From the NCBI GenBank assembly GCA_905221105.1, contig CAJNBW010000003.1, positions 62,001 through 126,000 of the forward strand: a DNA stretch of 64,000 nt, read 5' to 3'. The notes under the pieces are model-generated. The model was not told the DNA's origin. It did no database searches and saw only the letters and a list, made by a program, of their open reading frames with translations. Every line of letters starts with the position of its first letter. Positions within the stretch are counted from its first letter, which is position 1. Origin of the DNA: a bacterium (lineage in GTDB: Bacteria > Bacillota > Bacilli > Lactobacillales > Streptococcaceae). Shown here in pieces: positions 1 through 11,457 of this stretch. The position numbers and the translations under genes are program-made.

Positions 1-1095
1 TCCCTGACCACCTGGCATGGTCTGACGATTATAAACCTGATACTTGGGCTCAGCCAAATCATCCAAGACTTGCTGATGTTTTTCTAATTTTTCCTTTTCT
101 TGAGCTAAATTTTGTTCAGCCTGCTTTAGTTTATCTTCTTCCTTGCTCAATTCCTGCTTGGCTTGGGTAAGTTGAGCACTGGCCTGCTCTCTCTGAGCTT
201 GAGGAAGAAAGCCTAGTTGACTTTCTTGAGCCTGTATACGAGCTTGAGCAGCTGCTAAACGACGCTTGCCTTCCTGCAAATTAGTCTCAGCCTTATGAAG
301 GGTCTCTTGACCCTTATCGAGAGACTCTTGGCCTTCTTTTTTCAAGACTTGCAGACGTGCCTTGCCATTATCTGACAAAGCTTGTTCAAGTTCTTCCTGA
401 TGTTGCTTGGATTTTTCTTCATAAGCTGAAGAAAAGGCATTTAAGCCTGCTAAATCTTGATATTTCAAGCGTGCTATATTGTAGACTTTCTGATCAAACT
501 GGCTAGGCAAAATCACCCCGTATGCTGTCAGAGTCCCACTTCCACTTCCTGCGTATCCCATATCTCGCTGTGAGAGGATTTCAGCCGAATCCACAAAACC
601 AGTAATGGTATATGTATGATTTTTTAAAGAGGAATGACTGCCTTCTTTTTCTTTAAAACTAATCTCCTGTCCCACACTATATTGACTCTGCAGATGACTT
701 GCCAAAGCGATTTCCTGGTCTGACTGCGGAAGTCGCCCCTCTCTTAACTGAAAGGTTGAAATTCGCTCTGGTTTGGAATATAGCCGAATGGCATCCTGCC
801 CATTATACATTGTCACATCTGTCAAGTAGCCAAATTCAACCTCTGCACCCTCTATCTGTTCTAGTTCTTTTTGATCTGCTTGATCCAAACCATAGTTAGA
901 CATGACTGCCAAATCCAAGGTTTTAGCAGTTGTTAAGTAAGCATTAGCGGTTGCCTCCATATTGGGACTGGTTACTTTGAGACCGACTAATGCTAAAGAC
1001 CCCAACATCATCAAGGTCAAGATGGATAAAAAACGCCCCTTGGAGCCTGTGAAGGACTGAATTAAGTCCTTCCAATAAGTTTTTCGCTTGATCAT
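1..1095 (-). CDS. FtsX-type ABC transporter permease, N-terminal part (runs off the left edge)
   Basis: The minus frame opens at an ATG at 1095 (MIKRKTYWKDLIQSF...) and stays open to base 1, so about 365 N-terminal residues are present and the C-terminus lies outside. Residues about 20-40 form one membrane helix (RFLSILTLMMLGSLALVGL). An extracellular domain follows, then a long Glu/Lys/Gln/Ala-rich coiled coil from roughly residue 210 to 345. This layout is that of large FtsX/MacB-like permeases with a coiled-coil insert. The start lies one base after the stop of the upstream ATPase gene, so the two are translationally coupled and probably form one transporter. The substrate cannot be told from the sequence. 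Family call confident, role open. Confidence 0.85.
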   Translation of the reverse strand, partial: MIKRKTYWKDLIQSFTGSKGRFLSILTLMMLGSLALVGLKVTSPNMEATANAYLTTAKTLDLAVMSNYGLDQADQKELEQIEGAEVEFGYLTDVTMYNGQDAIRLYSKPERISTFQLREGRLPQSDQEIALASHLQSQYSVGQEISFKEKEGSHSSLKNHTYTITGFVDSAEILSQRDMGYAGSGSGTLTAYGVILPSQFDQKVYNIARLKYQDLAGLNAFSSAYEEKSKQHQEELEQALSDNGKARLQVLKKEGQESLDKGQETLHKAETNLQEGKRRLAAAQARIQAQESQLGFLPQAQREQASAQLTQAKQELSKEEDKLKQAEQNLAQEKEKLEKHQQVLDDLAEPKYQVYNRQTMPGGQG

Positions 1096-1096
1096 G

Positions 1097-1798
1097 CTAG
1101 TACTCCAAACTGTCAATATCCTGAGGATGCTGGTTAATCACCACATCCTTGACACTGGCATCATGCATATGAATCACGCGATCCGCAATAGGGACCAAAG
1201 CTCCATTGTGAGTCACAATAATCACCGTCGCTCCCTTTTGATGAGACATGTCTTGGAGAATTTTCAAAACCTGCTTACCCGTCTGATAATCCAAGGCACC
1301 TGTTGGTTCATCACAAAGGAGAATTTTAGGATTTTTGGCTACCGCGCGTGCAATGGAGACTCGCTGTTGCTCCCCTCCAGAAAGCTGGGCTGGAAAATTA
1401 TTAAGACGATGAGCCAAACCTACATCTGTCAAAACTTGCTCAGGATCCAAGGCATCCGTCACGATTTCTGAGGCCAGTTCCACATTTTCCTTAGCAGTCA
1501 GATTGGAAACTAGATTATAAAACTGAAAAACAAAACCGACATCATTGCGGCGGTAATTGGTTCTCTGGTGGGAATTGTAGTCTGCAATATTGGCACCATC
1601 AATCCAGATTTCACCCTCGTCATTGCTATCCATTCCCCCAAGAAGATTAAGAACTGTTGATTTACCAGCACCTGACGCACCAAGGATAATCACCAGCTCC
1701 CCTTTTTCAATTTCAAAATTCACATCACGATTGGCCACAATCTCCGTGTCCCCAACCTGATAACGCTTGTAACAGTGTTTCATCTCAATATAAGCCAT
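1097..1798 (-). CDS. ABC transporter ATP-binding protein (MacB/LolD-like)
   Basis: ATPase partner of the downstream FtsX-type permease. It has Walker A (GASGAGKS), signature LSGGEQQR, Walker B ([11 protein letters not shown]) and the switch histidine (VTHN). About 233 residues, normal for a MacB-type nucleotide-binding subunit. I chose the ATG at 1798 (MAYIEMKH) because GAGAGGG lies at ribosome-binding distance; a GTG nine bases upstream overlaps that site. The permease start follows within one base. Such ATPase-permease pairs export peptides or lipids or drive cell-envelope mechanics, and which applies here is unknown. Confidence 0.92.
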   Translation of the reverse strand: MAYIEMKHCYKRYQVGDTEIVANRDVNFEIEKGELVIILGASGAGKSTVLNLLGGMDSNDEGEIWIDGANIADYNSHQRTNYRRNDVGFVFQFYNLVSNLTAKENVELASEIVTDALDPEQVLTDVGLAHRLNNFPAQLSGGEQQRVSIARAVAKNPKILLCDEPTGALDYQTGKQVLKILQDMSHQKGATVIIVTHNGALVPIADRVIHMHDASVKDVVINQHPQDIDSLEY

Positions 1799-1883
1799 TA
1801 GACTCACCCTCTCTCAAACAATTTACTTCCTACTACCATTATAACGCTTTTTCAACTAGTTGGAAACCAGAAGCAAATGCAAA

Positions 1884-1907
1884 AAATCCTAGGAATTCCT
1901 AGGATTT
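1884..1907 (-). terminator. Rho-independent terminator after gpmA
   Basis: Perfect 10-bp inverted repeat AAATCCTAGG/CCTAGGATTT with a 4-base loop, followed on the minus strand by a T-run. It lies 12 bases past the gpmA stop. Confidence 0.85.
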
Positions 1908-1918
1908 CTGTCTATAAA

Positions 1919-2611
1919 TTATTTTCCAAGGTAGTATTCAGAAACTACGTTCAATTTTTCGTCGAATTCGAATACCAATGGTGGGAAGTTAGGGATTTCC
2001 ACGTCCATGATTTCGTCATCTGACAAACCTTTGATGTGTTTTACAAGGGCACGGATTGAGTTACCGTGAGCTCCTACGAATACGTTTTTACCATCTTTAA
2101 GAGCTGGAGCGATTTTATCTTCCCAGAAAGGAAGGGCACGTTCCAAAGTCACTTTCAAGTTTTCAGCATCTGGGATAACTGAGTCGTCAAGTGAAGCGTA
2201 ACGACGGTCTGTGTGAGCTGAGTGCTCATCATCACGGTCCATATTTGGAGGCAATACATCGTATGAACGACGCCAGATGTGAACTTGCTCATCACCAAAT
2301 TGTTCAGCAGCTTCAGCTTTGTTTTTACCAGTCAAACCACCGTAGTGACGTTCGTTCAAGCGCCATGATTTTTCAACTGGAACCCACAATTGGTCAGAAG
2401 CTTCAAGAGCCAAGTTAGTTGTTTTGATAGCACGTTTCAATACTGAAGTGTAAGCTTGGTCAAATTCGATACCAGCTTCTTTGATCAATTTACCAGCGTC
2501 AATCGCTTGTTGTGTACCTTTTTCAGACAAATCAACATCAGCCCAACCAGTGAAAAGGTTAGCTTTGTTCCATTCAGACTCACCGTGGCGAGCAAAAACC
2601 AATTTTACCAT
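1919..2611 (-). CDS. gpmA: 2,3-bisphosphoglycerate-dependent phosphoglycerate mutase
   Basis: Glycolytic enzyme interconverting 3- and 2-phosphoglycerate in the cytosol. It shows the RHGE phosphohistidine motif near the N-terminus ([10 protein letters not shown]), the acid/base region around LNERHYG and the second active-site histidine in GAHGNS. At 230 residues it is full length for the cofactor-dependent family. A clear AAAGGAGA site precedes the ATG at 2611. It is monocistronic: a strong terminator follows and the next gene is in a different system. Confidence 0.97.
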   Translation of the reverse strand: MVKLVFARHGESEWNKANLFTGWADVDLSEKGTQQAIDAGKLIKEAGIEFDQAYTSVLKRAIKTTNLALEASDQLWVPVEKSWRLNERHYGGLTGKNKAEAAEQFGDEQVHIWRRSYDVLPPNMDRDDEHSAHTDRRYASLDDSVIPDAENLKVTLERALPFWEDKIAPALKDGKNVFVGAHGNSIRALVKHIKGLSDDEIMDVEIPNFPPLVFEFDEKLNVVSEYYLGK

Positions 2612-2782
2612 TAGATGGATTCTCCTTTAAATTTTCCGAGGTTTCCCCTCGTTTATCTATTCTATTTTACACAATTTTTCACAAAAAAGCTAGTCAAAAC
2701 CAAAAAGGAAAGGACTGTTTGAGACTTGAATTGCTTTAAACAAATATACGCAAATATGTGAAAAGAAATTTCCATTTCACCC

Positions 2783-2811
2783 TTGCTAGTCTCTTTACTT
2801 TTTGTTAGAAT
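2783..2811 (+). promoter_or_regulatory. Promoter of the nucleotidyltransferase-domain gene
   Basis: TTGCTA (2783-2788), 17-bp spacer, TAGAAT (2806-2811), 30 bases before the ATG at 2841. Confidence 0.65.
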
Positions 2812-2840
2812 GATGTCAAAAAATAAAGAAGGTTAACATT

Positions 2841-3632
2841 ATGCCACAACATCTCTTTAAAGAATTGGCTCAACTAGAGCAAGTAGAGGCTCTAGCTCTA
2901 GGAGGATCACGGGCTGGACAAGATTTTGACAAAGACTCTGACTATGATGTATATGTCTACCTCAGTGCTCCTCTCTCGCCAGACATACGAAAAGAAATCC
3001 TCAGTAAACACTGCACCTATATGGAAATCGGTAATCAATTTTGGGAATTGGAAGACGATTGTGTTCTCAATAATGGTATCGAAATTGAGCTAATTTACCG
3101 CTCTTTGAACGAATTTGACAAAGATTTACAAGCCGTGGTTTTAGAGCACCAAGCCCAGAATTCTTACACTACTTGTATGTGGTACAATCTGCTCAACAGT
3201 AAGATTATCTACGATCGAGGTGGTCACTATGCTGCCCTCCAGAAAAAGTACAATCTTCCTTATCCAGCTGAACTGAAAAAGAATATCATAAACAAGCAGT
3301 TCCTGCTCCTCGACCAAGCTATGCCAGCTTTTTCAAGACAAATCAAAAAAGCCCTCAAACGCCAAGATTTACTCAGCATCAATCACCGCACTAGTGAGTT
3401 TTTCGCCTCTTATTTCGATTTGCTCTTCGCCTTCAATGAGCAACTCCATCCAGGAGAAAAACGCATGCTCCAGTTCGCGAAAAACAATTGCTCTCATCTA
3501 CCTCAAAATTTTGAGAACGATATCCAAGACTACTTTCAAAATCTCTACCAACTAGCTCACCAGCAGAAAACAGTCCTAACTTTGGAGCAACTCCTATCAA
3601 ATCTTAAACACTTGATTGATGAATCCATTTAG
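2841..3632 (+). CDS. Nucleotidyltransferase-domain protein of unknown substrate
   Basis: 263 residues. The N-terminus has the polymerase-beta-type nucleotidyltransferase signature: GGS at residues 21-23 followed by DSDYD at 32-36, with a possible third acidic residue in the IEIELIY strand near residue 90. The C-terminal half is helical and may bind the acceptor, as in minimal or aminoglycoside-type nucleotidyltransferases. No resistance determinant is specifically recognised. It stands alone between opposing terminators with its own promoter. The enzymatic class is well supported; the substrate is unknown. Confidence 0.8.
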   Translation: MPQHLFKELAQLEQVEALALGGSRAGQDFDKDSDYDVYVYLSAPLSPDIRKEILSKHCTYMEIGNQFWELEDDCVLNNGIEIELIYRSLNEFDKDLQAVVLEHQAQNSYTTCMWYNLLNSKIIYDRGGHYAALQKKYNLPYPAELKKNIINKQFLLLDQAMPAFSRQIKKALKRQDLLSINHRTSEFFASYFDLLFAFNEQLHPGEKRMLQFAKNNCSHLPQNFENDIQDYFQNLYQLAHQQKTVLTLEQLLSNLKHLIDESI

Positions 3633-3645
3633 AACGCCAACAGAT

Positions 3646-3689
3646 AAAAGCTCATGAAATCTACTTTTCAGATGATTCATGAGCTTTTT
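3646..3689 (+). terminator. Terminator after the nucleotidyltransferase-domain gene
   Basis: Arms AAAGCTCATGAA and TTCATGAGCTTTTT separated by 17 bases, immediately after the stop at 3632. Confidence 0.8.
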
Positions 3690-3719
3690 GAGAGTCAAAA
3701 ATATACAACGATGTAAAGT

Positions 3720-3833
3720 TATACTCAATGAAAATCAAAAAGCGAACTAGGAAGCTAGACGTAGGCTGCTCAAAGCACTGCTTTGAGGTTGCAGATAAAG
3801 CTGACGTGGTTTGAAGAGATTTTCGAAGAGTAT
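3720..3833. repeat. BOX element
   Basis: Begins ATACTCAATGAAAATC and ends GATTTTCGAAGAGTAT, the ends shared with four other copies in this window. The middle is a variant: the CTACGGCAAGG block is missing and an AAAGCACTGCTTTGAGG palindrome is present instead. It lies in the 361-bp gap between convergent genes. From 3840 to 3870 there is also a short tandem repeat of about 11 bases (variants of ACGACAAGAAA). Confidence 0.8.
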
Positions 3834-3884
3834 TAATTGAGACAAGAAAACGACAAGAAAACGACAATAAACTTCAAACATTAT

Positions 3885-3932
3885 AAAAACGCATCGTATC
3901 AGGTATTCAAAAAACTTGATACAATGCGTTTT
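3885..3932 (-). terminator. Terminator after ileS
   Basis: Long imperfect hairpin with arms AAAAACGCATCGTATCA and TTGATACAATGCGTTTT; the flanking A and T runs could let it work in both directions. It lies about 60 bases past the ileS stop. Confidence 0.75.
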
Positions 3933-3993
3933 ATAGTCTATAAGATTAGTTGTCTTTTCTTCTCAAATTGAGTTTTCTTTGGGCTTTTCAACC

Positions 3994-6786
3994 TTACTTA
4001 GCTTCAAATCCTTCTGCGACTGCATCCGCAAAGTTTTCTTCTACGATGCTTGCACAGTGGTCACAGATGACTGCGTGGTAGCTGCGTTCTGCTGTTGTTG
4101 GGTCGATACGACGACAACGGTCACATACTTCACCTGCAGCGCGTTCAACTGTGAAGGCTACATCTTCAAAGCTAACGGCAGCTTCTGGAGCTGGTCCTTC
4201 TGCAATAGTCAATTCTGACACGATCAAAAGTTGAGCTACATTGCTGTTTACTGCTTCGAGTAGAGTTTTCACAACTTCGTTTGGATAAACTGTCAAGTGT
4301 GCTTCAAGTGATTTACCGATTACTTTTGCATTACGAGCTTCTTCCAAGGCTTTTTGAGCTTGTCCACGGAAGTCCATAAAGGCAGCCCATGTATCCAAGA
4401 TTTCTTCTTGGTTAGCAAATGTCTCTGCTTCTGGCAATTCTGACAATTGAACGAAGTCTTCTGCTTCAAACTCAAGATATGACCAGATTTCTTCCGCAGT
4501 GTGAGGAAGGATTGGTGTCAAGAGTTTCGTAATTTTCACAAGAATGTCATAGAAGACAGTCTGCATTTGACGGCGTTCCAATGATTTGGCACCTTCGATA
4601 TAAACAACATCTTTGGCAAAATCAAGGTAGAAGGCTGACAAGTCAACGTTGATAAAGTTCACCAAGGCCTTGTAGATTGTCAAGAATTCAAAGTTAGCGT
4701 AAGCGTCACGAATGGTCTTAACAAGCTGATTAAAGCGGATGGTCATGTACTTATCAACTGAACGAAGCTCATCGTAAGCTACTGCGTCTTGAGATGGGTT
4801 AAAGTCAGATGTGTTAGCAATCAAGAAACGAAGAGTGTTACGAATCTTACGGTAAGTTTCAGAAACTTGGCTCAAGATATCCATAGAGATACGTACGTCG
4901 TTACTTGAGTCAACACTTGTTACCCAGAGACGCAAGATTTCAGCACCAAATTGTTTTTCAACATCGCTTGGAGCAATAGTATTTCCAAGAGATTTAGACA
5001 TCTTCTCACCTTTACCATCAAGGGCAAAACCTTGTGACAAGATTTGTTTGTAAGGCGCTACGCCATGGTTGGCAACAGATGTGATGAGTGAAGAGTTGAA
5101 CCATCCACGGTATTGGTCAGAACCTTCAAGATAAAGGTCTGCTGGGTAAGTCAATTCTGGACGGTTTACCACAACCCCATTCCATGATGAACCTGAGTCA
5201 AACCATACGTCCATGATATCTGTTTCTTTCTTGAACTCGCCATTTGGTGAACCTGGATGAGTAAATCCTTCTGGCAAGAGGTCCTTGGCATCACGTTCCC
5301 ACCAGATGATAGAACCGTGTTCCTCAAAGAGTTGAGCCACGTGTTCAATGGTTTCAGCTGTCATGATAGCTGTACCATCTTCAGCGTAGAAGATTGGAAG
5401 CGGAACACCCCAAGCACGTTGACGAGAGATAACCCAGTCGCCACGGTCGCGGATCATATTGTAAAGACGAACTTTACCCCATTCTGAGTGGAATTTCACT
5501 TTTTCAATTTCATCCAAGATTTCTTGGCGGAATTTAGAAACTGAGGCAAACCATTGTGGAACCGCACGCCAGATGATTGGTTTTTTCGTACGCCAGTCAA
5601 ATGGGTATGAGTGAGAGATTTCTTCTTGGGCAAGAAGGAGGTTGCCAAGTTTCTCGATAACAGTTGGAACCACTTTGTCGTAGAATTGGCCTTCAAACTC
5701 AGTACCAGCATTAGCCATCATGATACCACGCTCATCAACAGTGACTGCGACTTCAAGACCATTAGCAATACCGACATTGTAGTCATCCTCACCAAAACCA
5801 GGGGCTGTATGGACAATACCTGTACCAGAGTCAGTTGTAACGTGGTCACCAAGGATAACCAATTCATCTACAGCCGTATCCCATGGGTGTTCTGTTACGA
5901 TGTGGTTCAATTCTTGACCGCGGTAAGTTGCCACCACTTGAACGTCAGCCCAACCAAATTTTTCAGACAAGCTATTCAATAATTCTGCAGCAACCACAAA
6001 CTTACGAGCTTCACCAGCAGGTTGAACCAAGACGTAATCAATATCCGCTCCGACAGTCAAACCACGAGAAGCTGTGATAGTAAATGGAGTAGTTGTCCAG
6101 ACAACGATATAAGTATCTGTATCTAGAACACCCTTGCCATCTTTTACCTTATTGGCATAATAAAGAGAAGTTGAAACCAAGTCATGGTATTCAATCTCTG
6201 CTTCCGCAAGAGCAGACTCAGATGACCAAGACCAGTAAACTGGCTTAGCACCACGGTAGATATAACCTTTATTAGCCATCTCACCAAAGACACGGATTTG
6301 GGCTGCTTCATAGTCCGGAGTCAAAGTCACATATGGATTTTCCCAATCACCAGAAACACCCAAACGTTTGAAGTCTTCACGTTGTTTATCTACTTGTGAA
6401 AGAGCGTATTCACGGCAAAGTTTCAAGTACTCAACCAAGTCCATTTCTTTACGTTTGACACCTTGTTTTGCCAAAACTTGCTCGATTGGCAGACCATGAG
6501 TATCCCAACCTGGAATATATGGTGCATAAAATCCTGACATAGATTTTGAACGAACAATGATATCTTTTGAAATCTTGTTCATAGCGTGTCCAACGTGGAT
6601 ATTTCCGTTCGCATATGGAGGGCCATCATGCAAGGTGAAATGAGGTTTTCCTTGGTTCAATTCTTGACGACGTTGATAAAGTTTCGCATCTTCCCATTCC
6701 TTTTGCCAAACTGGCTCTTTGGTAGGAAGGCCTGCACGCATTGGGAAAGCTGTTTTCCCAAGGTTAAGGGTATCTTTGAGTTTCAT
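3994..6786 (-). CDS. ileS: Isoleucyl-tRNA synthetase
   Basis: Charges tRNA-Ile. 930 residues, the usual length of the bacterial class I enzyme. It has the HIGH-type motif HVGH in the N-terminal Rossmann fold ([14 protein letters not shown]), the editing domain in the middle, KMSKS ([10 protein letters not shown]), the anticodon-binding helices, and a C-terminal zinc cluster (CDRC...CDHC). Expression is controlled by the T-box leader at about 6821-7030. The bacterial-type HVGH and zinc finger argue against the mupirocin-resistant eukaryote-like form. Confidence 0.98.
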   Translation of the reverse strand: MKLKDTLNLGKTAFPMRAGLPTKEPVWQKEWEDAKLYQRRQELNQGKPHFTLHDGPPYANGNIHVGHAMNKISKDIIVRSKSMSGFYAPYIPGWDTHGLPIEQVLAKQGVKRKEMDLVEYLKLCREYALSQVDKQREDFKRLGVSGDWENPYVTLTPDYEAAQIRVFGEMANKGYIYRGAKPVYWSWSSESALAEAEIEYHDLVSTSLYYANKVKDGKGVLDTDTYIVVWTTTPFTITASRGLTVGADIDYVLVQPAGEARKFVVAAELLNSLSEKFGWADVQVVATYRGQELNHIVTEHPWDTAVDELVILGDHVTTDSGTGIVHTAPGFGEDDYNVGIANGLEVAVTVDERGIMMANAGTEFEGQFYDKVVPTVIEKLGNLLLAQEEISHSYPFDWRTKKPIIWRAVPQWFASVSKFRQEILDEIEKVKFHSEWGKVRLYNMIRDRGDWVISRQRAWGVPLPIFYAEDGTAIMTAETIEHVAQLFEEHGSIIWWERDAKDLLPEGFTHPGSPNGEFKKETDIMDVWFDSGSSWNGVVVNRPELTYPADLYLEGSDQYRGWFNSSLITSVANHGVAPYKQILSQGFALDGKGEKMSKSLGNTIAPSDVEKQFGAEILRLWVTSVDSSNDVRISMDILSQVSETYRKIRNTLRFLIANTSDFNPSQDAVAYDELRSVDKYMTIRFNQLVKTIRDAYANFEFLTIYKALVNFINVDLSAFYLDFAKDVVYIEGAKSLERRQMQTVFYDILVKITKLLTPILPHTAEEIWSYLEFEAEDFVQLSELPEAETFANQEEILDTWAAFMDFRGQAQKALEEARNAKVIGKSLEAHLTVYPNEVVKTLLEAVNSNVAQLLIVSELTIAEGPAPEAAVSFEDVAFTVERAAGEVCDRCRRIDPTTAERSYHAVICDHCASIVEENFADAVAEGFEAK

Positions 6787-6820
6787 GGTATCTCCTTTAT
6801 AAATAATAACAAATTAAAAA

Positions 6821-7030
6821 CCACGACTTCCAAAAAGGACGAAAATCGTGGTACCACCTTTATTCGGAAAAAGATCTGGTCTTTCTCCCTCTTATCCCGT
6901 AACGTGGGGAACGTCAAATCTTACTTCATTCAGACTTGATTGTTTGAGAGGATAATCTTATCATTAGGGAATGCAGGACTCACACCATCTCCTGCTCGCT
7001 GGAAATATAAGGATAAGATATTGTTCTCAG
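6821..7030 (-). promoter_or_regulatory. T-box leader of ileS (tRNA-Ile responsive)
   Basis: Read on the minus strand, the 5' stem starts near 7030 with GAGA...ATCTTATC pairing to GATAAGAT...TCTC. The internal loop carries ATC at 6953-6951, an isoleucine codon in the specifier position. The conserved T-box sequence (AAGGTGGTACCACG) lies at about 6847-6860. A terminator hairpin CCACGA...TCGTGG plus TTTTT ends at 6821. Uncharged tRNA-Ile would stabilise the antiterminator and allow ileS transcription. Confidence 0.9.
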
Positions 7031-7038
7031 ATCATTTC

Positions 7039-7914
7039 TTATAAAATTGTAACAGATTCTTGCGGTGCCGCAAAACCTGGTTCTGAGTTTACAGCTTCAG
7101 TAGCTGGTGTTGGTCCTGAGTAATGGCTTGGAGCTACCTCTGGCTCTTCATACATTGGACCAACTGGATGAGCTGGACTTTCTTCAACAACCGGAGCTGG
7201 TGAAACCACTTGTTCTTGTTCAGCTCTTGCTTCGGCTTCCGCAAGTTCCTTATTAGCCGCTTCGATACGCGCTTGCAACTCTGCCATTTCCTCGGGAGAA
7301 AACTGACGAGTAATATCAATTGGTTCTTCCTCTGGATGTTGTTGCAAGACAGAGTCACCTAAGACTTCGCTTACTACTTCTTTGAAGGCTTCATCACTTG
7401 TTTGAAGATAAGTAGCTGTTGGACGAAGAATATCTTCCCAATCTGAAGATTCAACAATTGCTAACTGGCTCTCAATTGTTGATTTGAGACGTTGGTGGAA
7501 GACACGGCTCTTGTTCTTCAATTCTTCTGTTTCAACAGCAACTTTCTTAGCATTATCAGTTGCTTGACGAAGAATTTCATTTGCCTTGTATTTAGCTTCT
7601 TCCAATAAACGTTGTGCATCCTGCTCTGCTTGGTGAATGATATTGTTTGAACGTTCAGTTGCAGCTTGTTTTACTCGCTCAGCTGTATCTTGTGCAATCA
7701 ATACAGACTGGCTCAATGAATCTTTCATCTCATCAAAGTAAGACAAACGCTCTTCCAAACTCTTAATATGTAAATCCTTATCATGATTAGAGCGAACCAA
7801 ATCTTCATAATCACGGACTACAATATCTAAAAATTCATCTACTTCTTCTTGATCAAACCCTCTAAAGCGTGTGCTAAAGGTTTTATCTTTGATTTCTAAC
7901 GATGTAATTGGCAT
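7039..7914 (-). CDS. divIVA: Cell division/septation protein DivIVA
   Basis: Coiled-coil protein that binds curved membrane at septa and poles; in streptococci it shapes septum completion and elongation. The conserved N-terminal lipid-binding region is present (MPITSLEIKDK...RFRGFDQEEVDEFLD). Heptad-rich coiled coil runs from about residue 35 to 150, and the tail is acidic and proline-rich. I set the start at the ATG at 7914, preceded by GTGAGGAAAATT; a GTG four codons upstream overlaps the ribosome-binding site. About 291 residues, longer than Bacillus DivIVA as is usual in streptococci. Last gene of the ftsA-divIVA cluster. Confidence 0.95.
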   Translation of the reverse strand: MPITSLEIKDKTFSTRFRGFDQEEVDEFLDIVVRDYEDLVRSNHDKDLHIKSLEERLSYFDEMKDSLSQSVLIAQDTAERVKQAATERSNNIIHQAEQDAQRLLEEAKYKANEILRQATDNAKKVAVETEELKNKSRVFHQRLKSTIESQLAIVESSDWEDILRPTATYLQTSDEAFKEVVSEVLGDSVLQQHPEEEPIDITRQFSPEEMAELQARIEAANKELAEAEARAEQEQVVSPAPVVEESPAHPVGPMYEEPEVAPSHYSGPTPATEAVNSEPGFAAPQESVTIL

Positions 7915-7922
7915 AATTTTCC

Positions 7923-8708
7923 TCACTTACTTAATAACAATTGGACCGTTAATTTTTTTTTATCTTTTTTTGTTTGCCCATTATCCCTAACGAGTTTCAA
8001 TCGACCAAATTTCCTTACACTAATCAAATCACCAACTTGAACTGCATAATCTGATTTTTCAACTAAATGGTAATTGACTTGAACTGCCTGCTTTTCAATT
8101 AACTGATTTGCCTGATTTCTAGACAGCTTGAAGACCCCAGCTAGAAAAACATCTAACCTAGAACTAGCGATACAAATATCTAATTCTTGATAGTCCTCCA
8201 CTGTATCAATCTTCTCAGTAAAATCCCGTTCTTCTAGACGAACCGGTAGACGAGCAATTTTCGTAATACCGTCTTGAAAAAGGAGACTAAACTGTCGATT
8301 AATGATAATCTGTGCTCTCTCTTCATTGACTAAGATATCACCAAATAGCTTTCTATCAATTCCCAGCTGATTTAAAACAGTCCCTAATATTTTTGCATGC
8401 GTTAAGCGTTCAAACTTATTAGGATAAATTATTTCTTGCAAGGATAGTTCAAAATCAGAAAATTCAGGTTCAAAATAGTCAGGATATAAGAGTACCCGCA
8501 CATATTCAGTCTCAAGAAATTGCCGACTGCTCATATAGGAGATGCCGTTCGTTGATGCTAGAACTTTTAAAATCTTTTCTTGATGGGGATTTACAAAGGG
8601 TGTTAAAAAAGGAGAATAAGAATCTTCTACCTTTTTTATCCATTCTACTCCCTTATCAATAAAAGACGAATCATTCTTAGAAAAGTGTTGATAAATCATC
8701 TTGTTCAT
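7923..8708 (-). CDS. ylmH: YlmH, S4-domain RNA-binding protein
   Basis: 261 residues with an N-terminal YlmH domain and a C-terminal S4 domain (about residues 180-240: SRLDVFLAGVFKLSRNQANQLIEKQAVQVNYH). The S4 fold binds structured RNA; Bacillus YlmH has been linked to ribosome quality control. The ATG at 8708 overlaps the ylmG stop in an ATGA, so the genes are translationally coupled. Its place between ylmG and divIVA is conserved in Firmicutes. Confidence 0.93.
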   Translation of the reverse strand: MNKMIYQHFSKNDSSFIDKGVEWIKKVEDSYSPFLTPFVNPHQEKILKVLASTNGISYMSSRQFLETEYVRVLLYPDYFEPEFSDFELSLQEIIYPNKFERLTHAKILGTVLNQLGIDRKLFGDILVNEERAQIIINRQFSLLFQDGITKIARLPVRLEERDFTEKIDTVEDYQELDICIASSRLDVFLAGVFKLSRNQANQLIEKQAVQVNYHLVEKSDYAVQVGDLISVRKFGRLKLVRDNGQTKKDKKKLTVQLLLSK

Positions 8709-8968
8709 AGAAAGATCACTAAAATTCGAATCAATTGTTCCCCTAGAAAATGAACTAGTAATACTGCAATCCAGACAGACAAATCAAGACCTGCAATCTG
8801 AAGTGGTAAACGTTGCAAGGGGGCTATTATCGGTTTCACTAAACTAATAATCAGGCGTCCCAGACGTGATTCATAAGCATTTGGGAACCAAGACATCAGA
8901 GCAAAAATGATTAAAATCAGTGAATAGATATCCACTGCATTTTGAATAAAACGAATGAGAAAGAGCAT
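8705..8968 (-). CDS. ylmG: YlmG/YggT family membrane protein
   Basis: 87 residues with two hydrophobic segments (about 5-25 and 62-85) flanking a short charged loop, typical of YggT proteins. Stop and start codons overlap those of its neighbours (TAATG with sepF, ATGA with ylmH), showing tight coupling in the division operon. The family is associated with division and membrane organisation without a defined biochemical role. Confidence 0.93.
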   Translation of the reverse strand: MLFLIRFIQNAVDIYSLILIIFALMSWFPNAYESRLGRLIISLVKPIIAPLQRLPLQIAGLDLSVWIAVLLVHFLGEQLIRILVIFL

Positions 8969-9501
8969 TATCTCACTCTCGTACGTTTCATGTCAAAGCC
9001 AAATTCACCATTTTGTGATTCATCTGGGATTTTGATATCTTCAATATTGACGACAACATCAACTGGTGTCAGCAGGTACATAGTAGATGCTACCTTTTTC
9101 ATGTTACCAGCCAAAACGTGACGAGCCCCGTCCAGATAGTCCAAACAACGACGTGCTTGAACTTCTGTCATATATTGGAAATCAATCAAAATACTTTCGT
9201 TACCAGCTAATAAATCAACAATATCTGTGGCATCTTCGTATTTACGTGGATAACGAACATCAATTGTCACCTTATCAGTAGAACGTTGACTTTGCATAGC
9301 CAACTCTTGTTGACGGGCATGGAGACGGGTGATATTTTTATCTTTAGATGGCGTGCTACCAGCTTGTTGAGGCAACTCTTGAACAGAAGGGACTGGAGTC
9401 ACAATCGGCTCTTCAGCTTTAGGCTGATAAGTAGTACCAACATCTTCTCCATCTTCTGTAAAATAATCTATAAATTTATCAAATCTATCTTTTAAAGACA
9501 T
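8968..9501 (-). CDS. sepF: Cell division protein SepF
   Basis: 177 residues: a basic/amphipathic N-terminus ([14 protein letters not shown]) that would anchor to membrane, a disordered acidic/proline linker, and the C-terminal SepF domain (about 75-165; [34 protein letters not shown]). SepF ties FtsZ filaments to the membrane and organises the ring, overlapping with FtsA. It overlaps ylmG by one base. Confidence 0.96.
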   Translation of the reverse strand: MSLKDRFDKFIDYFTEDGEDVGTTYQPKAEEPIVTPVPSVQELPQQAGSTPSKDKNITRLHARQQELAMQSQRSTDKVTIDVRYPRKYEDATDIVDLLAGNESILIDFQYMTEVQARRCLDYLDGARHVLAGNMKKVASTMYLLTPVDVVVNIEDIKIPDESQNGEFGFDMKRTRVR

Positions 9502-9510
9502 ATTTCTTTC

Positions 9511-10182
9511 CTATTTAAAAAATGCTGTACCAATTCTGACAAATGTTGAGTCAAATTCAATCGCTTCCTTGTAGTCACGACTCATACCCATACTCAAGTC
9601 CGTCATTGGCATATTGGGAATTTGTTTTTCTCTAATTTCTAGTTGCAAATCCTGCGTAGCTTTAAAAATTTCTTTCAACTCATCACTACTAGCTTCAAAA
9701 GGAGCCATAGTCATCAAGCCTACATATTCAATTTTATCTAAGGTGGCCAATTCTGGCAAGAGTTCCAATAGTTCTTCCTTTGAAAAACCATGTTTGCTCT
9801 CTTCCTTTGAGATATTTACTTGTAAGAAACACTTAACAACTCGGTCACTTCTTTTTTGAATTTCTTCTGCTAGCTTTAATGAATCCAAAGCGTGGAAATA
9901 ATCAACATACTGAATGACATCTTTGACCTTGCGTCTTTGCAAAGTACCAATCAAATGCCAGGTAATATTCCTATCTTTTAAAGCTTCATATTTCTCAAGA
10001 AATTTATCTACACGATTTTCACCAATATGATGCACACCTAGCGGAAGCAAAGCCTCCGCTGTTGGTACGTCTACATATTTTGTAACAGCAACAACCGAAA
10101 CAGAATTGGCTTCTCTTCCTGACTGCTGACTTGCATCTTTTATTTGTTGAAAAACACGTTCTGTATTCTCTTTCAAATTCAT
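9511..10182 (-). CDS. ylmE: YlmE, YggS-family pyridoxal-phosphate-binding protein
   Basis: 223 residues. The PLP lysine lies in SVVAVTKYVDVPTAEALLPLGVHHIGENRVD. A single TIM-barrel domain, no second domain as in alanine racemases. The family keeps vitamin B6 balance and amino acid pools rather than having a known catalytic reaction. It starts 5 bases after ftsZ ends and sits inside the division operon, as in other Firmicutes. Confidence 0.94.
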   Translation of the reverse strand: MNLKENTERVFQQIKDASQQSGREANSVSVVAVTKYVDVPTAEALLPLGVHHIGENRVDKFLEKYEALKDRNITWHLIGTLQRRKVKDVIQYVDYFHALDSLKLAEEIQKRSDRVVKCFLQVNISKEESKHGFSKEELLELLPELATLDKIEYVGLMTMAPFEASSDELKEIFKATQDLQLEIREKQIPNMPMTDLSMGMSRDYKEAIEFDSTFVRIGTAFFK

Positions 10183-10186
10183 TTAC

Positions 10187-11443
<1,257 letters not shown>

Positions 11444-11457
11444 TTATTTTTCCTCTT

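Noticed and set aside
3994..6786. Mupirocin-resistant eukaryote-like isoleucyl-tRNA synthetase
   Set aside because: HVGH and KMSKS contexts and the C-terminal zinc cluster are those of the normal bacterial enzyme, and it is under a T-box.
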